NCBI GenBank assembly: GCA_039619475.1
Contig: CM077115.1
Coordinates: 554,674,826-554,738,825, forward strand
Direction: 5' to 3'
Origin: Icerya purchasi
Lineage: Eukaryota > Arthropoda > Insecta > Hemiptera > Monophlebidae
Length of the DNA: 64,000 nucleotides
Below, in pieces: positions 49,649-59,329 of the stretch; positions within the stretch are counted from its first letter, which is position 1, and each line of letters begins with the position of its first letter. Made by a program: the position numbers and the translations under genes. The notes under the pieces were generated by a model. The model was not told where the DNA came from, ran no database searches, and saw nothing but the letters and a program-made list of their open reading frames with translations.

Positions 49649-50440
49649 TTTTTTTTTTTTTTTTTTAAATTGAATTACCGTTTTTAACTACTATGGTTAT
49701 CACGGTGAGAGCTACCCAGGCTACCTAAAGACCACGCAACAGTCCGCAATCCTGAATGAACTTCTTCAAAGTGTTACATGATTTGTCGCTTAATATTTTT
49801 GTTAACGTTGTGAAGGTGCTTGGGCGGACTGCATTAAAACTGCGGCATTCAATTATGATGTGTTGTACTGACGGGTATTTTAATTCAGCACAGTATGGAC
49901 ATGTGTTTTAGGGGGAGTTATTCTTTGCAATATGTGGTCATGACTTTTATATGCCCTATTCTTAGCCGATTGAACGTTGTGTGAATTCGACACGCGGGGG
50001 CTGTCAGTCGGCGGCCACCATGGTTCGATCATCGGCTTTATTTGGCGCAAGAACGTAGTCTTTGACATTCATTCTTTGCTCCACTGCTCAGTTACTATTT
50101 CGCGTAGGAATGTAACGAGCGTTGTTGGGCTCTCCGATTAATGCGGCATCGGAGATAACATAGCAAACCGAACTTCTAGATTCGCGCGCTCATTCTCTGG
50201 CATCTGAGTATGTGCAGGGACCCACAGAAACTCAATCCGGTAGCCCTTCTGGTCTAGCAATAGCAGAGTCCCTTGAATTTTTTGCACGATTGATTCTTCT
50301 GCATTATTACTTTGTAGACTTTGTATGGTGGTCAGAGAATCAGTAATAATCAGTATATTTTTCGGTCGAGCGTTACAACTGTCGTACTCCTGGAGACACA
50401 GCAGAACTGCAAACATTTCTATTATTATTTTTCCGCCGAA
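49649..50440 (-). pseudogene. LINE RNase H and C-terminal zinc-motif fragment with poly(A)
   Basis: Minus strand: FAVLLCLQEYDSC with IITDSLTTIQSL (about 50412-50320) and FLWVPAHTQMPENERANLE (about 50230-50170) form an RNase H domain. It is followed, after a frameshift, by a C-terminal piece with CPYCAELKYPSVQHIIIEC (about 49908-49850) and a stop at 49725-49727. The CxxC...H...C arrangement is the usual end of Jockey-group ORF2. A poly(A) tail, seen as T-run 49649-49668, closes the element. The 5' part is missing beyond about 50440. Confidence 0.78.
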
Positions 50441-50560
50441 GAGAATGTTTATAATTTTTGGGAAAAAAATCTACCAACACATTTTAATGCATATCTACGT
50501 ACATATGTATGTATATATGTATATATATATATATATGAGTGTATATATACATACACATAT

Positions 50561-50663
50561 TGAAACGATTTTCAGTTCGAGGTCCCGGTTTCGCGATGCC
50601 AGCAAGACAATTCGTTTGAATTCCTTTTTAGTTTCTTTTAACGGGCATTAGGCTTTTGTTTAT

Positions 50664-50709
<46 letters not shown>

Positions 50710-50982
50710 AATTTACTTTTTTTATTCTTTTATACGGAAAAAAATAAAAACGGCAAAATCACATTACATTAGAAAAACGTAGCTTCGACTAGATAGATAA
50801 TCGTCGCCTGAATCTCTTGTACGGAGATGCGAACGTAAGACCGAACAAGCGGCTACCTACAATCAGCTTTATCTTTTCTTACACCGGCCGCTCTACCTTG
50901 TCTAGGTATTGCGGGTAATTATAAAATCTTTCCAGCTAAAACATCGTTCAAGGATAGCGCCAAATACTCCGAATCCGTATCA
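50561..50982 (-). mobile_element. LTR copy A of a gypsy-like element (3' LTR by position)
   Basis: On the plus strand it runs TGAAACGATTT to GAATCCGTATCA, so both ends have the TG...CA form. Its sequence matches 55030-55318 and 58143-59190 in the shared blocks GCCAGCAAGACAATTCGTTT, AACGTAGCTTCGACTAGAT and CCGAATCCGTATCA. A (TA)n(TG)n tract sits inside. Just outside the right end a purine-rich minus-strand sequence, ATGAAAATGGGGGTGGTG, looks like a polypurine tract, which would make this the 3' LTR of a minus-strand element. About 265 bases present in copy C are absent here. No target-site duplication was found. Confidence 0.68.
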
Positions 50983-51130
50983 CTGCACCACCCCCATTTT
51001 CATCCAGAATGGAAGTTTTAAATGGGAACTCGGGTGCCAAGACAATACGGATTTGGTTCATCTGTAACCGAGCAGCTGAACCGTAGATTTCTTCACCGCG
51101 ACTGATACTCATTCACACTACATTCATACC
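50983..51130 (-). other. open minus-strand frame entering the LTR
   Basis: About 44 codons (MSISRGEEIYGSAARL..., then MNQIRIVLAPEFPF and DENGGG) lead straight into LTR copy A. This could be the end of the element's last gene. No family motif is recognised. Confidence 0.35.
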
Positions 51131-51509
51131 GGATATTGCTAAATTTCTGCCAAGTACTGAGGCAGCCGCACACCAGGTCCTCAGAATCAAAACAAACAAC
51201 AATATTACAAAACACAAACAGAATTGAAAAATATTACCGACTATTTAACAAATAACAATGTACAAAACCGACAAAATTAAATAATACTGACATACTTTTT
51301 TCTTTTTAAATTCTATCCCCCTTAGAAGTGATCTTTACAGCCATAAATAATTTCATGTTTATGCTACTCCCTATCATATTATATAATATATTGCTTTGAA
51401 GTTGATTGTACATAAAAGAAGGAACAGAACACTAAAGGAGTGACAGGTGGGAAGGTGAGCGGGTATACACGCCCCAGCGCTGTACTATATTCTCTAATTA
51501 TTATCTCAT

Positions 51510-51692
51510 GCAGCCCTGGAATACCATGTATACAACGTCTCATCTGGCTTGCATCACAGGATTGTCTTCTGCGCAGCTCTGGAGTACATCTAATATGGTC
51601 TCACTGGCTTACGTCAGCGGATTACTTTATGAGCAGCTCTGGAGTACCAGGTCCGACGAGCTTGCGTCATAAGTTCATTATACACCGGACCT
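51510..51692. repeat. three degenerate 60-63-bp tandem units
   Basis: Units start at 51510, 51573 and 51633, each opening GCAGCYCTGGARTAC and carrying GGCTTRCRTCA about 35 bases in. They lie inside the gypsy-like element's span. The open plus frame across them (93 codons) reflects the repeat. Confidence 0.75.
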
Positions 51693-52189
51693 GCTCCCAA
51701 ACATTCGGGAAGGAACATTGAATGGAAGAATAAAATTACGTTTAGAATAAAATATAATGGAAATGACAATCGTCTTCATACGTACTATTGCACCAAAATT
51801 GAGAGCTATAAATATTAAAGAATGCACAAATATAATCACTACTGCAACACGACTTTAGCCAATTTGAAGAAATAGTAATATCGGTTTCTGTCCTTTCAGT
51901 GTGACGGACTGAATCAAGAAGGATTAGCAAGATTAAACTAAAATAAAAGCCAGGGGGTTGTGCCTACATAAATCAGTTTAGGAATGATTTTTTTTTTTTT
52001 TTAACCCGACTCGACTAAACAAAAAATAATGGCGCTGTCGTAAACACAAAAAAAAATAAATAAAATATTAATGACATACAAACATTTACTGTCTCAATGA
52101 CTGCTTAAGTACTGATACGAAATGTATAAATAAACTTGACAACTTACACAATCTCATCTATAATTAGACACTTCGGTTTAATCACAGCT

Positions 52190-52510
52190 TGCTTCCTGCT
52201 TCCCTCTTACGTTTCTCCATTGCTCAGTCTCCTTTTTTTATCCGTTTGATCATCCGTTAGAAGGAAACTTCATTTGTGTTGCGAATCACATTTTACTTGT
52301 GATGCAACTTCCACTTCTTCAGAACGCGCTATACTGTATTCCGCCCTACGCCTTACAGCGCTTAATGCTTTCTTTCCCTTCTCCCTTAGTTATTCCTTTG
52401 TTAGCTTCATTCTTATGCTCCATTTCTAATATTTTTCCTTTATAATCATTAATGCTGTCACACCTTTGGATTGGGTAACGTCCTTAGCCGACATGCTCAA
52501 AAAAGAGAAA
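52190..52510 (+). mobile_element. LINE 3' end related to the copy at 3380-4590
   Basis: Blocks shared with 4240-4590 include GCGAATCAC near a GTGATGC-like stretch, CCTTACAG with TTCCTTTGTTAGC, and an A-rich terminus after a GCTC/GCCC core at about 52495-52502. It is a 5'-truncated copy with no readable domain. Confidence 0.55.
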
Positions 52511-52689
52511 GAAAAAATACACAAAATTACGCTCATTCCAAACATAAATCATGAAATACTCATAAACAATTGAATTTATCGAAAGAGAATCGTGTATTTT
52601 ATAATTATGATGCTACAAAAAAATAACTTTGTTTTTTTTCTTTCTACGAATACTTTACTATTCTTAAAATTATTATCACTGGTTCGTCT

Positions 52690-52945
52690 CACGTATACCA
52701 AACGATCAAAAAAAACATTATTCAGTATCATTATTTTTCTTAATTTATAATTCAAAATGAATTGCCAGCTACCGTCCATATGTGACATTTGCCACGCACC
52801 GCTAACGGTCCATCATATTATTTCAACCTGCGGGAAGTATAACCATCATCGCGACAATCTACTAAGTACAGATATTCTCGATGTGAACAACCTTCAAGCT
52901 CTTACACATTTTATAATTAAAACAAAAATTATTAATAATATTTAA
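52690..52945 (+). pseudogene. LINE ORF2 C-terminal zinc-motif fragment
   Basis: The plus frame 52757-52945 reads CDICHAPLTVHHIISTCGKY, the CxxC...H...C end motif of Jockey/CR1-type LINEs, and continues about 40 residues to a stop. A short upstream remnant lies from 52690. The remainder of the element is absent. Confidence 0.65.
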
Positions 52946-52949
52946 GTGA

Positions 52950-53088
52950 TTTTTAAATCGAGCAATAGCCATATAGGCATTAACTACTCGTAAAATAAAA
53001 AATAAAAAAATAAATGTATATAAATAAGTTTAATTCTTTTTCTTTTTTTATATATAAATGAAACGAAAAAATAACCAGGTTTACTGCC

Positions 53089-53127
<39 letters not shown>

Positions 53128-53740
53128 TAATTTGAGATGTATGTTTTTTGTCTTTTGAGTTGTTCACGTAAATCAAGCGACTATTCGCGGGCCATCGGCA
53201 GCGAAATTGCTTACATTTATCATTTACGAGAAATTTTTTCCAAGATAATCGGATTAATAAATGAGGAACAATATTTCAAATTTCTTAGGCTGGTCTTAAA
53301 TCAATTACGTTACGAATTACAAAATTAATATACGTACCATATTCGTTAATTTTGAGATGTATTAGTAGTTAAATCAGTACGTAATAGTGGTCCGTGTATA
53401 ATAATTTTAACATGCATGTTTTAGTTTAGCTTTCTTAAATCTTCGTGTCAAACACAAATTGTATTCCTATTACATTCGCTACTCGCGCTAAAGGAGCGCA
53501 TTTGCGACTTCAATTATTACTTACTATATATAATTACCGTTGTACATATTCCAAATATATGATTTGATAATTCCGTAAATAAATCAATAATGATATGCGT
53601 AAAAACTGACAACAAGCCACAATTCGTTTAACTTTTTTTTTCATTACTTACACAACTAAATAGGCTTCTGGGAGCCATGTTCCCGTATATGCGTTACTAC
53701 TACTAAATTGTAATTTTCGAAATTCCATAAATTTATTTCA
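52950..53740. other. no gene recognised
   Basis: It contains a (TA)n microsatellite at 53092-53122. A 63-codon plus frame at 53137-53328 shows no motif. Confidence 0.45.
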
Positions 53741-53749
53741 GTGGTGTCA

Positions 53750-54786
53750 ATGGGCAAATTGTTTTCTACTGGAACTTTTTCTTCTTTCAAATGTGTGTCG
53801 GTAGTATTTATTGAATTTAATTCTAACGGCTTGGTAACGTTTCAAAGCAATTCGATAGACCTATTTTTAAATTTTAGAGCTCGTAGCTCATACAAATTGT
53901 TATGATCCCTACTTGTATCGCAATCATTCTGAATGTGCGTATCTAACAGAATATCCGTTTTCTTTAATTCGCGATTAACGTCTTTTAATGGTATCTCGCT
54001 ATTGCTTCTATCGCAAGAAACGAACGGAGAATTGGTATTCTTTAAGTCGATTTCTGTGCGCTTATTCTCTATTTCTTTATCGACGTTATTTAATTTTATG
54101 TTCATTTCTCTCTGAAATTCGTTTTGTGCCACCGATTCCACTATTTTATCACCGAGGTTTTCTGTATTTTTACTAATCTCAGACTATTGTTCCTTCTCTT
54201 TCTCTGAATCTTTTTTCACTCGTACAATGGCGGATGATAAACTTCCTGTCCTCTTATTCGAGTCATTTTCAAAATCTTCCACTATCTTCACTTCTTCCGG
54301 CTAACTCCTTCACACAGGAGGTTAGATTCCTGTTTTTCGCCTCTTTGTGTTTGTACTTTATTATTTATTAATTTCCCTTGTTAATTGCTCTTTTATTTCT
54401 TGTTTATTGGTTTCCATTTTTCTTTCTAGTTCTTGGCAACCTTTCAGACGATCATCTCTCAATTCTTGTAAACTTTTTTGGGAACCTATCTTTCAATCCT
54501 TTTATTTTATTCAACTGCTCATTCATAATACTTCTCAAGATGCTAAGCATGCAAATCTTTTTATTACTGCCTTCTTTTCCTTCTCAGTGCCAGGGAACAA
54601 TGGGCTGGGTTGTGAGAATCCTCTTTCCCGACTGGATCTCTCGTAACCCTCTATGATTAACTCAGCCGGGTCCTCTACACTTTCTCCTTTCACCTCATCA
54701 CTCGTATCCGTGCTTATCAATTTTGCTTTTCTGTGTTTTCCTCTCGTCGTTACCACCCCAGCCAGATCTTTTCTTTCCATAATCAT
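53750..54786 (-). pseudogene. gag-like coiled-coil ORF of the gypsy-like element
   Basis: On the minus strand an ATG lies at 54784-54786 (the next Met, MERKDLAGVV, is two codons on), about 30 bases after the (TA)n end of the leader. The first 83 codons are charged, with TTRGKHRKAKL, and end at a stop near 54535. The reading then continues in other frames with LERKMETNKQEIKEQLTREINK-type heptads (about 54440-54360) and a 99-codon frame 54141-53842 rich in Glu, Lys and Asn. The coiled-coil, charged make-up and the place right after LTR, primer site and leader suggest gag. Several stops and frameshifts show it is dead. No zinc knuckle, protease or polymerase follows. Confidence 0.5.
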
Positions 54787-54815
54787 TAATCTTTTCTTTT
54801 TTTCTTTTACATATA

Positions 54816-55029
54816 TACATATATATCGGCGAGGATGCGCACACGTTAAATAAAATTAATAAATGATTGATAGCAAAACGAGAGAAAAAGAAAAAAAACA
54901 TATATAAGTTACTGGACGAAAGATGAAATGTAAAAATAAAATTTAAATATTCTGGCCTGATTCGTTCTTCTTTAGGCTCCTCCTATCGGATTTCCGCAGA
55001 TTTCGACTTCTTGACTTTCGAGGCGCCAG
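54816..55029 (-). mobile_element. leader and primer-binding-site region of gypsy-like copy B
   Basis: This matches 57918-58142 closely (shared CGGCGAGGATGCGCACACGT and TATTCTGGCCTGATTC blocks). On the minus strand the sequence one base past the LTR is TGGCGCC, a plausible primer-binding start. Relative to copy C about 15 bases of that site are missing here. Confidence 0.6.
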
Positions 55030-55318
55030 TGAAACGATTTTCCATTGAAAGTCCCGGTTTCGCAATGCCAGCAAGACAATTCGTTTGAATTCCTTTTTAG
55101 TTTCTCTTAACGAGCATTAGGCTTTTGTTTATTACGATTATATACATATATGTATATATATATATATATATATGTTTTTTTTTAATTTATTTTTTTTCAC
55201 AAAAAAAACCGCAAATTCACATTACATTTAACAAAAAAGATAGAAAAACGTAGCTTCGACTAGATCGATCTTTATAGGCGAATCGTCGCCTGATCCTTTT
55301 ATACGGAGATGCGAACGT
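55030..55318 (-). mobile_element. LTR copy B, truncated 5' LTR
   Basis: Starts TGAAACGATTTTCC on the plus strand and follows copies A and C until GCGAACGT at 55318. There it switches to unrelated sequence that leads into the Jockey-like LINE. The remaining part of the LTR (toward its U3 end) is lost. Confidence 0.7.
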
Positions 55319-57912
55319 GACCCAACTGTTGTGTCAAATTGCTCCTCATCGCTTTCGTTCGTGTTTTTGCACAATTGGCAGATGAAACAGATCGTATACT
55401 CGTGTTCGTCGGCTAATAAAACTGTTTAACTGCATTTATAACCGTCTTATGTTGCAAATATGTGTGTTAACAGCAGTCGGTGGGACCGTTTTTGTTTTTT
55501 TTTTCTTTTTCCTTTTCTTTTCGTACCCCCCCCCCCCCCCCTTACATGTAGAAATATTTGGTTCGACCTTACTGGCGATAATTTAATTCTTAACTCGGTC
55601 GGTGTTACCACTTGGCAAACGCTAATTTAATGTTCCAACTGATTCAGATTTGCACTCTACAGCCAAAATTGCCAACAAACATCATTTGGTTAGATCGTAT
55701 AATTTTAAAAAAATCGTTTGTGATTTACCCGTACTGAGGTAATTAATAATCAATAAACGCTAAGATATGTGTTAATTTAATCAGCTGAAACTTGCTTTCT
55801 AATGTCGTCACAATTCGCTGAAATTTTAAGGGAAATTAAAAATAGACTCTATCGACAGGCTAGCGACTATTTCTCACAATAAAAAGACAACAAAAGAAAA
55901 TATTCTGAAATTAACGAAGGATATTTATACCGCCACTGAACGTCAAGTTCAGATTGTTTCTACTACAAATCAAGCTACGCTAAATGAATACTAAATGAAT
56001 ACTCTTCCTTATCAAACGAGATTGCCAAACTAGAACAAGAAATAACAATTTTAAAAAATTAAGTAGCAACGAATGACAGTTATGATGAAATAAATTCGGC
56101 GAATGCAAACACTACATCCGGAAATACAATTCATGAAGAATCAAAAGGAAATGCTAATGCAGTTAAAACTCCACGCTTGCCCCCAATATATGTTCGTAAT
56201 ATTTCAAATATTAGAGCTCTGAGAAAATCGCTCAACGACGATACTAATAACGAAATGGCCCTTCAGAACCTTGCCAATGAAGATGTTAAATTAAATCGTA
56301 AGAACTCCGACTCCACCAGAAATTCGATTGAGATGTTAAAAGAAGCAAGCCAAAACTCCGCTCACGAACTGTTTGGGGTAGAATTTCATTCTTACTAGTG
56401 TAAAGCTGTTAAGCCGTACAGAGTAGTCATACATACCACTGAAATTGAGGATATTAAAGCTGAACTGTATAGAGTCGGACATACAGCTACTGATGTAACC
56501 AATGTAGTCATAACGCGAAAAGTAATGGTGCAAAATACATCAGATCATTGGCGCATTCAAGGGGGGTGCCGCGGGGCCATTGCTCCCCACAAAAAATCTT
56601 CAAAATCTTAATTTCGTTTTGTAATGTTTGTTTTACTTTATTTTTTTTTAAAAAAACATACATATTTACTTTTTGCTTATATTACAAGTATAATGTTATA
56701 TACTTTGAACTAATTTTTTTAAAATAAAATTCGTATGCTTACCTAATTTGTGCTTATTACAAACATAATGTTACGTTGCTATTATTATTATTATTTTTTT
56801 TTAAATAAAATTCGTCAATTTTATAATTTTTGTAAAAAAAATATTCGTTAATTTTGTATTTTTTTTTATTTTAATTTACAGACCACGGAAATAGATAGGT
56901 ACTTAGTGGAGGTACCGAGTTACCGCTCCCTAACACATCTTCTAAATTCTAGCTCCGACCAAAAAAAAATCCTGAGTGCGCCTTTGCATCAGATAGTGGC
57001 ATGGTAAACCAGGAAACTAAGAAAATTCCATTACCTTTATTTTATGTTAATTTAGAGTACAAAGCAAATAATAAAGATATCTTCAAATTATCGCATCTAC
57101 TTCACTGTAAGGTAACAGTTGAACCGCCACGCAAAAAGAATGACATTCCGCAGTGCAAACGTTGCCAAGTGCTTGATCATACCGCCAGATACTGTGCTAG
57201 ACAGCCTCTATGTGTTAAATGCAGTGGAAAACACTTAACAGAGCAATGTAAATAGGAAAAATCAGATCCTTGTAAATGTGCAAATGGTGGTGGCAATCAC
57301 AGAGCCAGCTGGAAAGGGTGTCCAGTATATGAAGAAAAAATATAAACAAATTTCAACAGTGCAACGTGTGCAACAGAGGGAAGAAACGATCCCATCACCG
57401 CTGCCTGCTATAAAATCTGACGATAGGTCAAAGGGCACAGTACAATTGTTACAAACCTAATAACTTTCCCCGCTACCAAAACAAAACGCAGGCGTGGTCG
57501 TAATAATAGTAAAATCAATGGAGAAAGCTTAGATTCACCTACGGCCGAAACGTCCTCAAATCAGTTCGTACTTCAGCCAACTTCTCGTCTGGAAAATGAA
57601 ATTAACCAGCAGAAACAACATCAGCCTGGGAAATCAGAATGACGGAAACATCTCTAAGAATAATGACTTGGAATGCTGACGGTTTTCTCAGGAGAAAAAA
57701 TGAACTTGACATTATCTAAATCACAATAACATCGATATTGCACTGATATCTGAAACGCACCTTTTCTTAATTATATACTGAACCACATGCCGCATCCTGA
57801 TGGCGGTGGGTGGCGCAGTCATGGAATAATCATTCGAAATAATATCAAGCACTACCGAGGTGTCTCGATCCAGCAGCACAATATGCAGGTCACCACCATA
57901 ACAGTGTTTCGC
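55319..57912 (+). mobile_element. Jockey-like LINE, 5' UTR, ORF1 and start of ORF2
   Basis: After a 5' leader with a C-run near 55527-55541, ORF1 can be followed from ATG 55802. The N-terminal part is broken by stops. PPIYVRNISNIRAL (56180 onward) and FHSY, stop, CKAVKPYRVVIHTTEIEDI (56387-56452) form the PRE_C2HC-type gag core. Beyond the MITE come CKRCQVLDHTARYC and CVKCSGKHLTEQC, two CCHC knuckles (57150-57250), and a third, KCANGGGNHRASWKGC. ORF2 starts at ATG 57639 with LRIMTWNADG and, after a frameshift, IDIALISETHLF, the beginning of an endonuclease. The copy stops at 57912 at a (TA)n junction with the next LTR leader, so reverse transcriptase is absent. Confidence 0.82.
56546..56986. 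mobile_element. hAT-type MITE family B, inserted in Jockey ORF1
   Basis: The ends are CATTGGCGCATTCA and TGAGTGCGCCTTTG, short terminal inverted repeats. An exact 8-bp duplication CATCAGAT flanks it at 56538-56545 and 56987-56994. The 441-bp AT-rich body has no coding capacity. A second, inverted copy is at 62992-63349. The insertion separates the gag core from the zinc knuckles of the LINE and is therefore younger than it. Confidence 0.88.
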
Positions 57913-58142
57913 ATACATATATATATATCGGCGAGGATGCGCACACGTTAAATTAAATTAATAAATGATTGATAGCAAAAGAGAGGACAAAAAAAAAACA
58001 CATATAAGTTACGAAACGAAAGATGAAATGTAAAAATAAAATTTAAATATTCTGGCCTGATTCATGCTTTTTTAGGCTCCTCTTATCGGATTTCCGCAGG
58101 TTTCGTCTTCTTGACTTTCGGGTCCTGTAGTCAGGCCGCCAG
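57913..58142 (-). mobile_element. leader and primer-binding site of gypsy-like copy C
   Basis: Minus-strand sequence one base after the LTR begins TGGCGGCCTGACTACAGGAC, equal in form to the complement of a tRNA 3' end with CCA. The specific tRNA was not identified. The leader then matches copy B up to the (TA)n at about 57918-57928, where it meets the Jockey fragment and has no gag. Confidence 0.55.
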
Positions 58143-58268
58143 TGAAACGATTTTTCGTTCGAGGTCTCGGTTTCGCGATGCCAGCAAGACAATTCGTTTG
58201 AATTCCTTTTTAGTTTCTCTTAACGAGCATTAGGCTTTTGTTTATTACGAGTATATATGTGTATATAT

Positions 58269-58648
58269 AAACTCGGCCATGTTGGCCTCGCAAGGGGCTG
58301 TGCCCCTTGACCCCTCTCGCTTTCATTTCTGTCTCCTTCTCTTCTATACTTTATATAAAATTATCAAAATTTACAACGTAATTCTTACTGGCATCAACAT
58401 AAAAAAAATTACATAATCACAAAAATCCTATCCTAACATTTAACTTTCATTATATAAAATTAATTCATTTTTTCGTTATATTTTTCATTACATTTTCGTT
58501 ATATATTTCGTTACATAATATTGTGACATTTGTAAAATAACAATTACAAAAATTCTATAAAATATAACAAACGTTACATAAAATTGGGACATTTTTTCGA
58601 AGGAGGGGGGGGGTAGCCTAAGAATTACATTGTAATTAATATATATTA
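58269..58648. mobile_element. unclassified insertion inside LTR copy C
   Basis: It begins with two back-to-back hairpins, GGCCATGTTGGCC (58275-58287) and CAAGGGGCTGTGCCCCTTG (58291-58309). It continues with a CT-rich part, then AT-rich repeats of a TTTTCGTTATAT type, and ends after a G-run at 58603-58612. Copies A and B lack it. It may be a small non-autonomous transposon; no clear terminal repeat pair or target-site duplication was resolved because the flanks are (TA)n. Confidence 0.5.
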
Positions 58649-58988
58649 AATTTATTTTTTTTCACAAAAAAAACGCAAATTCACGTTACATTTAACAAAA
58701 AAGATAGAAAAACGTAGCTTCGACTAGATCGATCTTTGTACGCGAATCGTCGCCTGATTCTCTTGTACGGAGGTGTGAACGTAAGACTGAACGAGCGGCT
58801 ACCTACAATCAGTTTTATCTTTTCTTATATCGTCCGCTCTACCCTGCCTAGGTATTTCGGGTGATTATAAAATCTGCCCTCTGTTCGCTAATACTCGGTG
58901 GTACACTATACAGACAGCATTCACCACTGACAAAAGCCGCTGTCGCTGTACTCGACCACTACCACACACTTTGACAGTGTCCGCCCCA

Positions 58989-59015
58989 GAATATTCTCGA
59001 ACGTTCGATTATATA
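58989..59015 (+). promoter_or_regulatory. heat-shock-element-like array next to a TATA box
   Basis: GAAtaTTCtcGAAcgTTC at 58989-59006 is four contiguous alternating GAA/TTC units with perfect 2-base spacing, the binding pattern of heat shock factor. TTATATA follows at 59009-59015. On the plus strand this is the canonical order of heat-shock element then TATA; for minus-strand transcription of the LTR the order is reversed. Whether it drives anything is unknown. Confidence 0.5.
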
Positions 59016-59329
59016 CGGGAATTACGGTTTCTTGGACGAGTAAGCAAGCTTGAAATATTAAAGCCAGTGGATGAAGCACTGTTGAACGACGTTTGAGAAA
59101 TCGTGAATGTTGTAATGATTTTAATTGAATAATATTTTCTAGCTCAAACGTCGTCCACAGGATAGCGTCAAATACCCCGAATCCGTATCAGCATCTATAT
59201 GTATATATGCAAATATTGGCAGCGATCGGTGCTTTATCGCATATAATTAATGGTAATATTTGAGCTGTAATGAACTTTTAAAGACAAAATTTTCGAGTAA
59301 TTTTATAGATAACTGAAATCTGCTATATC

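Larger units (their letters stand above)
58143..59190 (-). mobile_element. LTR copy C, full-length, with an insertion
   Basis: Runs from TGAAACGATTTTTC to CCGAATCCGTATCA on the plus strand, 1048 bp. Two parts are not in copy A: a foreign-looking insert at 58269-58648 and about 265 bp at 58877-59143. The latter holds a TATA-like box, a heat-shock-element-like palindrome and a 12-bp inverted pair (ACGACGTTTGAG at 59086-59097 with its complement at 59143-59154). Confidence 0.7.

Noticed and set aside
51440..51721. 93-codon protein
   Set aside because: The frame is a consequence of the 60-63-bp tandem repeat and shows no start context or domain.
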